NCBI GenBank assembly: GCA_017303505.1
Contig: JAFLCP010000010.1
Span: 1 to 64,000 of the forward strand
From: Planctomycetota bacterium
Lineage (GTDB): Bacteria > Planctomycetota > Planctomycetia > Pirellulales > Pirellulaceae
Reading direction: 5' to 3'
Length of the DNA: 64,000 bases
Shown here: positions 11,561 through 19,923 of the stretch, in pieces
Position numbering within the stretch: position 1 is the stretch's first letter
Layout of the letters: each line of letters starts with the position of its first letter
Made by a program: the position numbers and the translations under genes
Notes under the pieces: generated by a model
Seen by the model: only the letters and a program-made list of their open reading frames with translations
Databases searched by the model: none
Told to the model about the DNA's origin: nothing

Positions 11561-12284
11561 AGCAATAGGAATTCTAAATCGAATGCTTGTAACCGACTCC
11601 GGTCTCTCAAGCTGTTCCGATATGGTATTGAGAAAAGCTGATGCTCTTTGGTAAATGCTCTGTATTTATGGCGTGAATGCGTAATCGACTTGAATGAGCA
11701 GGAACGCAGTGATTTGAACGCTGTCCATCAGCTTTGGAGTTTGAGTCCGCTTCCAGGCAAAGATTCCTAAAGCAGGCTGGAGGCGTGAGTCTGGTGGCTA
11801 TCGCAACCACGAGAACGTCAAACTTGCGATCCATTTTTACTGTGGTGGACTATACCTCTATCCACGATAATCACGGTCGGTGTTGTTTTTTGCCAGTCCT
11901 GATTTCATTCAATAACATCAGCGTATTCTTAGAATGAAAACGGTCGGATTGCAGCCAAGACACCAAGCTCAACGATTCTTGAAAGAGTGCGGTACTTTGC
12001 AGTCAGGCAGCATGCAGGTAGGTAAGGCTTACCGTTATTGGACATACCACCTTTCGAACTGCCTGTAGACTTTGGTAAACTCTCTTTCATACTTATCCCA
12101 AAAAAACAGAGAGTATTCCAAATTCGTAAAGATCTTGCTTGTAAACCGATGCTGAAATGGTGAAGTGTGTTAACGACTCTTCCCTTGATGGGGTAACTCC
12201 ATAGCAATTGCGTTTCAATGCCTAAATGTTTCGGAATGTTCTAAGCATCTTATTCGTCATTCGATTCCCAAATGAGGCTGCATC
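11561..12284. other. Degenerate gene-free stretch
   Basis: Only short frames. One (11734-11850) begins SRQRFLKQAGGVSLVAIATT, which resembles a twin-arginine-type signal peptide with one R changed, then loses its reading; probably a gene remnant. Nothing else recognised. Confidence 0.4.
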
Positions 12285-14282
12285 ATGTCTCGGCAACTTC
12301 TGGCGACACTATTCCTGACTCTTCAATTACTAGCCGCTAATTGCGCGAGCGCACAACAATCGCCATCTCTTCAGGATCTCGGCGGTTTAACGGCTAAGCC
12401 AGGTACAACGACCGTATATGTTGCACGGGAGTTTTTGACCATGGATCCGAAGCAACCGCGGGCGGAAGCTGTAGCGGTGCGCGATGGTCGCTTCATGGCG
12501 GTTGGTAAATTAGTTGACGTGCAAGCGACTGCTGGCAAGGACGCAATAATCAACAAAACACTCGTTGAAAAAGTTGTCATAGCCGGTTTCGTCGAACAAC
12601 ATGTCCATCCTGTTCTGGCTGCGCTCACCATGAACACAAAGGTGATTTCCATTGAAGACTGGGATGCTATTGATGGTTTTTCTTCTGCGGTGCGCGACCC
12701 TGTAGAGTACGAAAAACGCCTCAAAAAAGCTCTGAGCGAACATTCCGACAAAACGAAACCGTTCATTACATGGGGCTACCATCACTACCTGCACGGAGAG
12801 CTCAGTCGCGACATACTAAACGACTTGGCTCCTGACTTTCCGGTGATCGTTTGGCACCGATCAGGGCACGAGTTTTTCTTGAACGACGCTGCTCTAAAGT
12901 TAACCGGTATCGATCAAGCTTTTGTCGCACGTCTTACGGTCGCAGCACAAGATCAATTGAGTTTTGAGAAAGGGCACTTCTATGAACAGGGAGCGTTAGC
13001 CATCATGGGAAAGCTTGCCCCCTTCATGGCTTCACCAACTTCGTTCAAAAACGGTTTGGAGTACACCGTCAAATATTATCACCGTAACGGCATCACGATT
13101 TGCTGTGAACCAGGAGGCTTTGTTTCCAAACCGGTACAAGATGCGATCAACGATGTGTACAGTGACGATGCCATTCCTTTCAATCACTTTTTCATGGCTG
13201 ATGGAAAAACCTTTGCCACTCAGCATCCCAAGGATGCGCGGGCGATGGTTGAGGCTAGCGAAGAAATACTAGATTGGGGGGCCGGCCGGACTGCATATCT
13301 TCCCAAGCAGGTTAAGCTATTCACAGACGGAGCAATTTTTAGCCAGCTAATGCAAATGAAGGACGGTTACACTGATGGTCATCATGGTGCATGGATCATC
13401 GATCCGCCTGTATTCTCCTATGCATTTCAAGGTTTTTGGGATGCCGGTTATCAGATCCACGTACATAACAACGGCGATGCTGGCTTTGATGTCGTTCTCG
13501 GAGAGCTGGAAAAAGCCATAAAGCGAGCCCCTAGAAAGGATCATCGAACGGTTCTGGTTCACTTTGGGTTCGCTCAAGCTGATCAAGTTAAACGCTGGAT
13601 CGAATTAGGGGGAATCGTTAGTTCCAATCCGTACTATGTTACCGCACTTGCCGGGCCGTATGAGAAAATTGGTATCGGACCCAGTCGTGCGCAGAACATT
13701 GCTCCTCATAAATTTGTGTTGGACCACAAGGGCTCGCTTTCGTTCCACTCAGACATGCCGATGGCTCCAGCAAAACCACTTCAACTGGTCTGGGCGGCCG
13801 TAAATCGTCTCACTTTCGAAGGTAAGGTGGCCGGGAAAGAACACATCGTCCCACTTGATTTGGCGCTTAGGGCAATCACCATCGACGCTGCCTACTCGAT
13901 CCAATTGGAAAACCGTGTCGGATCGATTGAAGTCGGGAAGGATGCGAATCTTACCATCCTTGATTCGAGTCCGTACGAAGTTGACGCTACTGCAATCAAG
14001 GACATAGGTGTGTGGGGGACCATGTTGGAAGGGCGATTACAACCAACAGGAATGATCGCCAACTCTACAACAAGCAGTAGTACAAGGTCAGCACATGAAG
14101 AACAATTAGCCGAGATTCGAAGGCTGAATGCTTTAGATTTATCGCGATACGATGGAAGTGGAAAAGTGGCTTCACAACTGCCGTCCTGTGCCCCAGGTTG
14201 TGGTTGTCAATTCGCTAAAGTTTTGGCACATCACATCGTCAAACAAGGTGAGCTTGAAAATCTATTGAACGAATCTCGATAG
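12285..14282 (+). CDS. Exported amidohydrolase (YtcJ-like, amidohydrolase family 3)
   Basis: 665 residues with a signal peptide (cut near ANCASAQQ). Metal-site motifs of the amidohydrolase TIM barrel: VIAGFVEQHVHPV (HxH), VKLFTDGAIFSQLMQ (the carboxylated-Lys-region equivalent), QIHVHNNGDAG, VLVHFGFAQAD and SFHSDMPMAP (late Asp). The N-terminal part (TVYVAREFLTMDPKQPRAEA and VAVRDGRFMAVG) is the small beta-sandwich of composite urease-like hydrolases. The C-terminal 60 residues after the barrel (ending APGCGCQFAKVLAHHIVKQG) are an unusual Cys/His-containing tail not typical of YtcJ. Substrate unknown. Start ATG 12285; GAGG upstream is weak. Confidence 0.86.
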   Translation: MSRQLLATLFLTLQLLAANCASAQQSPSLQDLGGLTAKPGTTTVYVAREFLTMDPKQPRAEAVAVRDGRFMAVGKLVDVQATAGKDAIINKTLVEKVVIAGFVEQHVHPVLAALTMNTKVISIEDWDAIDGFSSAVRDPVEYEKRLKKALSEHSDKTKPFITWGYHHYLHGELSRDILNDLAPDFPVIVWHRSGHEFFLNDAALKLTGIDQAFVARLTVAAQDQLSFEKGHFYEQGALAIMGKLAPFMASPTSFKNGLEYTVKYYHRNGITICCEPGGFVSKPVQDAINDVYSDDAIPFNHFFMADGKTFATQHPKDARAMVEASEEILDWGAGRTAYLPKQVKLFTDGAIFSQLMQMKDGYTDGHHGAWIIDPPVFSYAFQGFWDAGYQIHVHNNGDAGFDVVLGELEKAIKRAPRKDHRTVLVHFGFAQADQVKRWIELGGIVSSNPYYVTALAGPYEKIGIGPSRAQNIAPHKFVLDHKGSLSFHSDMPMAPAKPLQLVWAAVNRLTFEGKVAGKEHIVPLDLALRAITIDAAYSIQLENRVGSIEVGKDANLTILDSSPYEVDATAIKDIGVWGTMLEGRLQPTGMIANSTTSSSTRSAHEEQLAEIRRLNALDLSRYDGSGKVASQLPSCAPGCGCQFAKVLAHHIVKQGELENLLNESR

Positions 14283-14783
14283 AAGTTGACCTTCTACATG
14301 GTATACGCCCATCGATCGCTTCCGTAGTTGCCCAAAATGCTGAAGTTGTAGCGGCCTAGGATTGAGGGACTCACGTCTCCAATTATGCTTACACGCCTAA
14401 AGCTATCGGTCGGCCGATTGAGGCGGTCGTCAAGTAAAATGGTATCGCCCATACCGTATCGTTGGCTGGTAGAAACAGTCCATCCTTTGCGGAACGCGTT
14501 GCTTGTCGCATTTGCTCCGTTTCACAAAGCTGAAAGCTCGCTTTGAAATATCATTACAAGGTTTTATAGCATGGCAGTGTTCCACAATGATGCGGACAAC
14601 GATGAACCAATCTATTAATAGCACTAACTCAATCGTTCGTCGGCCGGTTGGGCACAAGACAACTTCTAATACGCCAGATCGAAATGGTATACGAGCGGAA
14701 AGAATGTATATGTTTCCAAGACCGTGCAAACCTAGAGCTCTTGAATGATCTTCAACTTCGATCGTTGGTTCATACTCGCTTCG
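14283..14783. other. Gene-free stretch, possible decayed coding remnant
   Basis: On the minus strand at about 14298-14526 there is a 72-codon frame without a start (SQRYGMGDTILLDDRLN then RPTDSFRRVSIIGDV) that looks protein-like but matches nothing I recognise. Confidence 0.3.
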
Positions 14784-15281
14784 CTAGACCATCAGCGGGG
14801 GACGGCCAGCGGCGCGGCGGCAGTCGGCGAGTTGGCCGCGATGGTTCATCCAGTGCATAGCTCGCATGAGAAACATGTGACGCCATGTTCCAAAATAAAG
14901 TTCGAACTGTGGCGGGATGCCGGCGATCGGTTGATCCAGTTCCTCTTCGCTCACCCCTTCAAGCCAAGTCATAAACTGAGCATGCAGCGAGTGCAATTGG
15001 CTTAAAAGCTCTTCGTAAGAAGGATAGTCGACGGCGCTGGGATCAGGCTGCGAGCCGCCGCCGAATTTTTCTTGCAGCGTTTGACTAGGATTGTCACCAC
15101 CTTTCATCATTTCGATATAGCGGCCTTCGGAAAACACCAAATGGCCGAGGATCCAATGGGCATGGTTTCCCGTGCCCGCAACGGGCGAAACCAACGCGGC
15201 TGTCTGCAAATCCTCAAGTAACGGAAAAACAAGACCAGCGGACTGACGGTTTGCGAGAATAAGCACCGATTTCGATTGCAT
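14784..15281 (-). CDS. DinB-family protein
   Basis: 165 residues. The DinB four-helix bundle is marked by three widely spaced histidines that bind a metal in the family: NHAHWILGHLVFSEGRY near residue 40, and RHMFLMRAMHWMNHRGQLAD near 135-155. Members include bacillithiol/mycothiol-dependent transferases, but most are uncharacterised, and no reaction can be assigned here. Single gene; its ATG faces the divergent region up to 15425. Confidence 0.8.
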   Translation of the reverse strand: MQSKSVLILANRQSAGLVFPLLEDLQTAALVSPVAGTGNHAHWILGHLVFSEGRYIEMMKGGDNPSQTLQEKFGGGSQPDPSAVDYPSYEELLSQLHSLHAQFMTWLEGVSEEELDQPIAGIPPQFELYFGTWRHMFLMRAMHWMNHRGQLADCRRAAGRPPLMV

Positions 15282-15425
15282 AACGAGTCCATTTCGAAAA
15301 ATTCATTCTTTAAGAAATCAGCAGAGGAAGCTGCGAACTCGGAAAGTTGCCGTTTCATGTCGCTCAGCGAAGTATCGCATCAACAGGACTTACCCGGCAA
15401 TGTTTGTCGAGTCGATTCGTTCAGC

Positions 15426-15998
15426 TTATTTCTCATCTTCTTCGGCGCGATCTTCTGTCGGTTTTTTCTGTTTAATCTGCTCGATGATCTTCAGCGTGGC
15501 TTCGTCCGGCTGAAAGGTTTTTACGAGTTCGTCGGTCAAGTCGACAAATTCAACGCCGCTAGTGGCGTTCTTATCTTGATATGCAATTTCCCATTTCGAG
15601 ATGACGAAAACAACGTTCGCTTTTGTAGCAAGCGCTTCGAGTTCTTGCGATTTTTCATCGAGGATTTCGCGAATTGGAGCCGTTCCAAAGCCTTGCTGAT
15701 GGGTCTTAGTATTCCATTCGACGCCTCGCTTTTCGAGTCTCTCGACAGTTGCCAAGTCTCCCTTTTTCTTCGCTTCTGTTTGCTCAGCCCGCAGTTTTGT
15801 CATGACCTCGCGAAACTGAGCCGAGCGATAGTAGGCAATCGCCACAGCCCGCGTATCGAGTATGCCTATGCGGCACTTACTTTTTGTTCCATCCTCGTTT
15901 GAGGATTGGAGAGTTTGTTGGGCTGCAATCCAACCGTGGCTCGAAAGAGCCAGTACCAGTAAGAGGGAATTCCATTGCGTTAGGATTCGAGAGAACAT
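15426..15998 (-). CDS. Exported protein of unknown function (Skp-like helical region)
   Basis: From ATG 15998: MFSRILTQWNSLLLVLALSS is a signal peptide, cut near WIAAQ. The mature part has IGILDTRAVAIAYYRSAQF followed by a charged helix (KLRAEQTEAKKKGDLATVER), loosely like OmpH/Skp proteins, and an acidic/basic tail (KKPTEDRAEEDEK). An alternative ATG at 16094 overlaps the upstream stop (ATGA) and would add 32 residues before the signal peptide. I prefer 15998 because the signal peptide then sits at the N-terminus. Confidence 0.65.
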   Translation of the reverse strand: MFSRILTQWNSLLLVLALSSHGWIAAQQTLQSSNEDGTKSKCRIGILDTRAVAIAYYRSAQFREVMTKLRAEQTEAKKKGDLATVERLEKRGVEWNTKTHQQGFGTAPIREILDEKSQELEALATKANVVFVISKWEIAYQDKNATSGVEFVDLTDELVKTFQPDEATLKIIEQIKQKKPTEDRAEEDEK

Positions 15999-16090
15999 GG
16001 TTCGAGCCTTTTGAGAAACACAAAATTGTAAGATAGGTTTGTTCGTGAACACTGTCTGAAATAGGCGGCTAATCGTACCGACAGTAGTCT

Positions 16091-16867
16091 TCATGCATCG
16101 TCATCGTCCGAATCGTCTTCGTCATCGTTACCATCGCCGCTGGCATGATGACTCGATGAACGAATGGTACTGGTGCTGAGCAAGGCAACGCCGCTTGCGA
16201 TCAAAGGGCCGATAAAGAGAATGAACACAATTGCTTGGTTGATGATTGCCAAGTTGTCGCGTTGAAAGAACTGAAAGAACCAGGTTAGTCCACCGGCGCT
16301 GAGTAAGAGAAGCAACCCTGCGAGTCGCGGCAACCGCAGCGACAAAATCGCCAAGATAAAAAATGGTATGGCCAACAGTGGGTGTAACAACAGTGGCATC
16401 CAACCCCGCCACTCTGAGCCTGTGTTGCTGAGGATAGTAAACGCTAGCCAAATGATGCCGAAGGTGAGCAGAAAACGATAAGCAGACTTCTGCGCTCCCC
16501 AAAATCCAATAAGCGAACTCAGCAGCCAAGTGAAAGATAGACAGGTGAGGAAAAGCGTCGCTAGTTCCTCTAAGTCATTGATTTGTAAATCGCTCGAACG
16601 AAAAAACGCGACCAATGAGAAGGCTAAGATGCCGCTGATTAGATAAGCGTGATAGCCTGCTCGGTACGCCGCCATTCGCTGAAATTCATCTCGATCATGG
16701 AGATAGCCGAACTCGCGAAGCAGTCCTGGTCCATAGGCTCCAACGGCGGAAAGCAATAGAAACCACCAGCTCACTCCGGTTAGCAAAACGCCTGCTGCAA
16801 TCAAAGCGATTGAAATCCAACTCACGACGGAAAGCGGCCATGGTCTAATTGTTGTGTGACCCGTCAT
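16091..16867 (-). CDS. Multi-pass membrane protein, partner of the XRE regulator
   Basis: 258 residues with about seven hydrophobic spans (for example VVSWISIALIAAGVLLTGV and LLLHPLLAIPFFILAILSL), a loop with LHDRDEFQRMAAYRAGYHAY after span 2, and a highly acidic tail (DGNDDEDDSDDDDA). It overlaps the upstream XRE gene by 23 bases, a common pairing of a small XRE regulator with a membrane protein of unknown function. The HDRDEFQ-like loop is shared with such regulator-linked membrane proteins. Role unknown. Confidence 0.8.
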   Translation of the reverse strand: MTGHTTIRPWPLSVVSWISIALIAAGVLLTGVSWWFLLLSAVGAYGPGLLREFGYLHDRDEFQRMAAYRAGYHAYLISGILAFSLVAFFRSSDLQINDLEELATLFLTCLSFTWLLSSLIGFWGAQKSAYRFLLTFGIIWLAFTILSNTGSEWRGWMPLLLHPLLAIPFFILAILSLRLPRLAGLLLLLSAGGLTWFFQFFQRDNLAIINQAIVFILFIGPLIASGVALLSTSTIRSSSHHASGDGNDDEDDSDDDDA

Positions 16868-17087
16868 CGGGGCTCCCCCTATTCAATTGGAAGAGATCCT
16901 CTACACGGACGCTGAGGGCCTCAGCGAGCTGTAGGGCTAAGGCCACACTCGGAGTGTACTTCCCTTTCTCGATCGACAGGATTGTCTGCCTTGTCACGCC
17001 AATTCGATCCGCCAGCTCTTGCTGAGTGATGTCGGCAAGTCTACGAAAATGGCGTAACTGGTTAAGAACGGTCTCGGGTGGCTTCAT
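16845..17087 (-). CDS. XRE-family transcriptional regulator
   Basis: 80 residues, nearly all a Cro/C1 HTH domain: LRHFRRLADITQQELADRIG then VTRQTILSIEKGKYTPSVAL. It matches the short YozG-like regulators that control an adjoining membrane protein. Start ATG 17087: the promoter's -10 ends only 6 bases before it, so the mRNA is probably leaderless. A 10-bp inverted repeat overlaps the -35, which suggests autorepression. The 3' end overlaps the membrane protein gene. Confidence 0.92.
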   Translation of the reverse strand: MKPPETVLNQLRHFRRLADITQQELADRIGVTRQTILSIEKGKYTPSVALALQLAEALSVRVEDLFQLNRGSPDDGSHNN

Positions 17088-17093
17088 GCTTTA

Positions 17094-17122
17094 AATGTAC
17101 GCTGAACGCTACAAAATGTCAA
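17094..17122 (-). promoter_or_regulatory. Sigma-70-type promoter of the XRE gene
   Basis: Minus strand: TTGACA (17117-17122), 17-base spacer, TACATT (17094-17099). Expected transcription start at about 17087, the A of the ATG, so a leaderless transcript is predicted. Confidence 0.8.
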
Positions 17123-17141
17123 GTGCAGCTTACATTTTGTA
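17110..17141. promoter_or_regulatory. Operator-like inverted repeat
   Basis: TACAAAATGT (17110-17119) and ACATTTTGTA (17132-17141) are perfect 10-bp inverted repeats separated by 12 bases, overlapping the -35 of the XRE promoter. Likely binding site of the XRE dimer. Confidence 0.75.
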
Positions 17142-17341
17142 GTTGGGACTTTACTTTTGAAGCGACTGAAAAGAGAGTCTCCCCGACTGCGGTCGACCCG
17201 CAGCAAAAGACGCTCGCTGCAAACGCGAATGACTGCGCTGTTCCTAGGTACAATGGGTTGGTTTCCGTGAAGGCTTTTTCGTAGTTTTATTCGAAGTCGC
17301 CGCGAATTGCCGGTCATACTAACACAGCCAAAGGACACACT

Positions 17342-18262
17342 ATGCGAGACATGCTATTTCTGTTGATGCTGGTGATCGGTCAAAACGTATGTCATGCACA
17401 GAACGTTTCGTCATGGAAACCTGAAACGGCTGACTTGCTATTCGCGTCGACACGCGACGGTAATTCCGAGATTTACTTGCAGCGTTCAGGTTCGAATGAG
17501 TGGGTTAATTTGACCAAGAACGAATCAGTGGATAATTGGCCCGTCTGGTCGCCTGACGGTAAGAAAGTTGTATTTCAGAGCAATCGCGCCGGTAACCTCG
17601 ATATATGGACCATGAACGCTGATGGGAGCGAGCAGGTTCAAATCACGAGTAATTCGGAACCAGATTACATTCCCAGTTGGTCTCCGGATGGGAAGACCAT
17701 TCTCTTCACATCATGGCGGCAAGAAAGCGAAGAAGAGAAGCGAGCGCCGCATATCTATGCGATGAATTCGGACGGTTCAAATCAGCGGCGACTTGTCAAA
17801 GAGTCGCTCAACACGTCTGATGGTGCAACTTGGTCTGCTGATGGTAAGCAAATCGTTTATACACGCAAAGGCGAAAAGGGAGCGGATATCTATATCGCCG
17901 ACAGCGATGGGACCAATGAGCGGCGAGTAACCTTCGATCAGGACTCGAACATTTACAATGGCTCAGCGACGTTTTCACCGGATGGGAAACTCATTGCGTT
18001 TTACTCGGACAACGAAAAATCTGCAGCATTAACGGTGATCGGTGTTGATGGTCAAAATCGAAAGACGGTTCTAGCCGAAGGCTACAATTGGTATCCCCGT
18101 TGGTCGCCGGATAGTCGTTGGCTTATCTACACAGCGGTAGCACCGGGCGATGACAAGAAGAATATTGACGTATTTGCGATTCCTGTGGCAGGCGACGCAA
18201 CTCCGGTACTGATGGCTGGAGGTGTAAAGCGAGAGGTGGAAGGAAGCTGGCGTCCTAAGTAA
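17342..18262 (+). CDS. Exported TolB-like beta-propeller protein
   Basis: 306 residues with a signal peptide (cut near VCHAQN). Repeated WD40-like/PD40 blades: WPVWSPDGKKVVFQSNRAGN, IPSWSPDGKTILFTSW, ATWSADGKQIVYTR, ATFSPDGKLIAFYSDN and YPRWSPDSRWLIYTA, each with the SPDG turn. This is the TolB propeller fold, but without the TolB N-terminal domain and away from tol/pal genes, so a stand-alone periplasmic propeller is more likely than true TolB. Ligand unknown. Confidence 0.88.
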   Translation: MRDMLFLLMLVIGQNVCHAQNVSSWKPETADLLFASTRDGNSEIYLQRSGSNEWVNLTKNESVDNWPVWSPDGKKVVFQSNRAGNLDIWTMNADGSEQVQITSNSEPDYIPSWSPDGKTILFTSWRQESEEEKRAPHIYAMNSDGSNQRRLVKESLNTSDGATWSADGKQIVYTRKGEKGADIYIADSDGTNERRVTFDQDSNIYNGSATFSPDGKLIAFYSDNEKSAALTVIGVDGQNRKTVLAEGYNWYPRWSPDSRWLIYTAVAPGDDKKNIDVFAIPVAGDATPVLMAGGVKREVEGSWRPK

Positions 18263-18326
18263 AAAGCAGTGTTTTGATTCAAAGATAGAGTGATACCCTC
18301 ACACAATTCCGAATTTTAAGCGTTGC

Positions 18327-19757
18327 TCATTGACGAAATCCTGTCAGCACTTGCTCAAGCGTACCATTACCATTTTCTTGAAAAACTTCCGCGAGTGTTT
18401 GCCCGCGATAGTTGCACATTGTGGGATCAAGTCCACGCTCAATTAGGATTTGAAGCAATGCTGGATCCTTAATTTGTGTTACTTCATCACCAGTCGCCAG
18501 CCGCTCTAACAGCGAGTTGTCCAAGTTCAGCAGCAGATCGAGCATTTCCGTATCACAGTGTTGCATCGTGCTTCGAAGAAACTCGTCGTGTCGAACAACG
18601 GGTGAGTTGTCGCGAATCGCTTGTTTGAGCTGCTCTTTGTCCATGCGGTATGGAGGCCAATAGGCTCCATAGCTGCGAAGTAATTCCTGTAGCGGCTTCG
18701 CCTGGTCTCCATGATAGACTTCCGCGATCGTGAGACAGCACTCACACGAATCGACACCCGCATTGGGATTCGCGCCCTTCTCGAGCAACAGCTTTGCTAC
18801 TTCAATATGGTTTGCACTACAGGCTTCCCATAATGCCCGGCCTTCCGGTGCACATTCTTCTGGCAAATTCGGATTGGCACCCTGATCTAGGAGTAGTTTG
18901 ACGATGTGCGCATAGCCCGCAGCTGCTGCCCTTGAAAGTGGACTTACGCGTGCAGTGTCCAATCCAAGTACACTACCTCGATCCATCTTAATCCATTGTT
19001 CGAGCCGTTCTTGGTCACCGATGGAGGCTGCGACCGAGGCTGTGTATTTCGCACCCAGCCCGAGCAAGTAACCTACCAGTACCGATGTATTGCGAAGCGT
19101 TGGATGTGACCTGCTTCGCCCCTCACGAAACCAATAGTCGGTTGCGCCAGAGGTAGCTAATAGGATCGGGGAATGGCCATCGGCGCGCAACGCGTCGAGG
19201 GGAGTGCCTGCAGATGCAAAGCGTTGGAGCCATTCTAATTGTCGTGTGATGACGCACCAGTGAATCGCGTTATTTCCAAGTGCATCACTGGTGGTTATTA
19301 AATGCGGCTGCTGTTCAAGCACTTGTTGAATCGCGGTTGCGTCTCTGGAGATGATTGCGTTCTTGATGCATTCAAAGTCAGGATGGTAATGAAATCGCTG
19401 TTCCATAGAGCTTCGCAGCAGCAACTCGATCTCTCGATGCGCCAATTGCTGGGCATTCAAGAGCAGTTTGTGCCAAGAATCATAGGTGTACCGAGACTGG
19501 CCGGGATCTGCACCATGCTCCAATAGAATTCGAACCACTTCGACGTGCCCCGCTTCGACAGCGCGGTGAATGGGAAACTGATACCAATACTGTGCATTGA
19601 CCAACCGTCGATCTTTTTTCAGCAATGACAACACGGACGCAACATCACCCTTGGCGGCTGCATCGAACAGCGCCCAGGCATCATCGCCGTCTAGGATGTC
19701 AACTCCGTAGATGTATGCTTTCGTTTTCATCTCGAAAGGTTGTGTTGGTGTATTCAT
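18327..19757 (-). CDS. Ankyrin-repeat protein
   Basis: 476 residues, no signal peptide. Ankyrin repeats from about 35 to 110 (ALFDAAAKGDVASVLSLL, HRAVEAGHVEVVRILLEHGA) and again 150-350 (GNNAIHWCVITRQLEWL, PLSRAAAAGYAHIVKLLLDQ, ALWEACSANHIEVAKLLLEK). The last 110 residues continue in a repeat-like way (LLQILIERGLDPTMCNYRGQ). A protein-protein interaction scaffold; partner unknown. Start ATG 19757; GAAAGAGG lies a few bases upstream. Confidence 0.88.
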   Translation of the reverse strand: MNTPTQPFEMKTKAYIYGVDILDGDDAWALFDAAAKGDVASVLSLLKKDRRLVNAQYWYQFPIHRAVEAGHVEVVRILLEHGADPGQSRYTYDSWHKLLLNAQQLAHREIELLLRSSMEQRFHYHPDFECIKNAIISRDATAIQQVLEQQPHLITTSDALGNNAIHWCVITRQLEWLQRFASAGTPLDALRADGHSPILLATSGATDYWFREGRSRSHPTLRNTSVLVGYLLGLGAKYTASVAASIGDQERLEQWIKMDRGSVLGLDTARVSPLSRAAAAGYAHIVKLLLDQGANPNLPEECAPEGRALWEACSANHIEVAKLLLEKGANPNAGVDSCECCLTIAEVYHGDQAKPLQELLRSYGAYWPPYRMDKEQLKQAIRDNSPVVRHDEFLRSTMQHCDTEMLDLLLNLDNSLLERLATGDEVTQIKDPALLQILIERGLDPTMCNYRGQTLAEVFQENGNGTLEQVLTGFRQ

Positions 19758-19923
19758 GGCTCAACCTCTTTCTGTTGCTGGATTCTAGCACGAAGGAGGT
19801 GTGTCGTTGTGGTTTTTGACCGTTATTGTGAACTGCTTCAAAATGCAGCCTTTCCATTTTTGCTTCGACTCACGATAATCCCTGCAATGGCAGAACTCTC
19901 AATCTTTGTTTGGGATAACGAGC

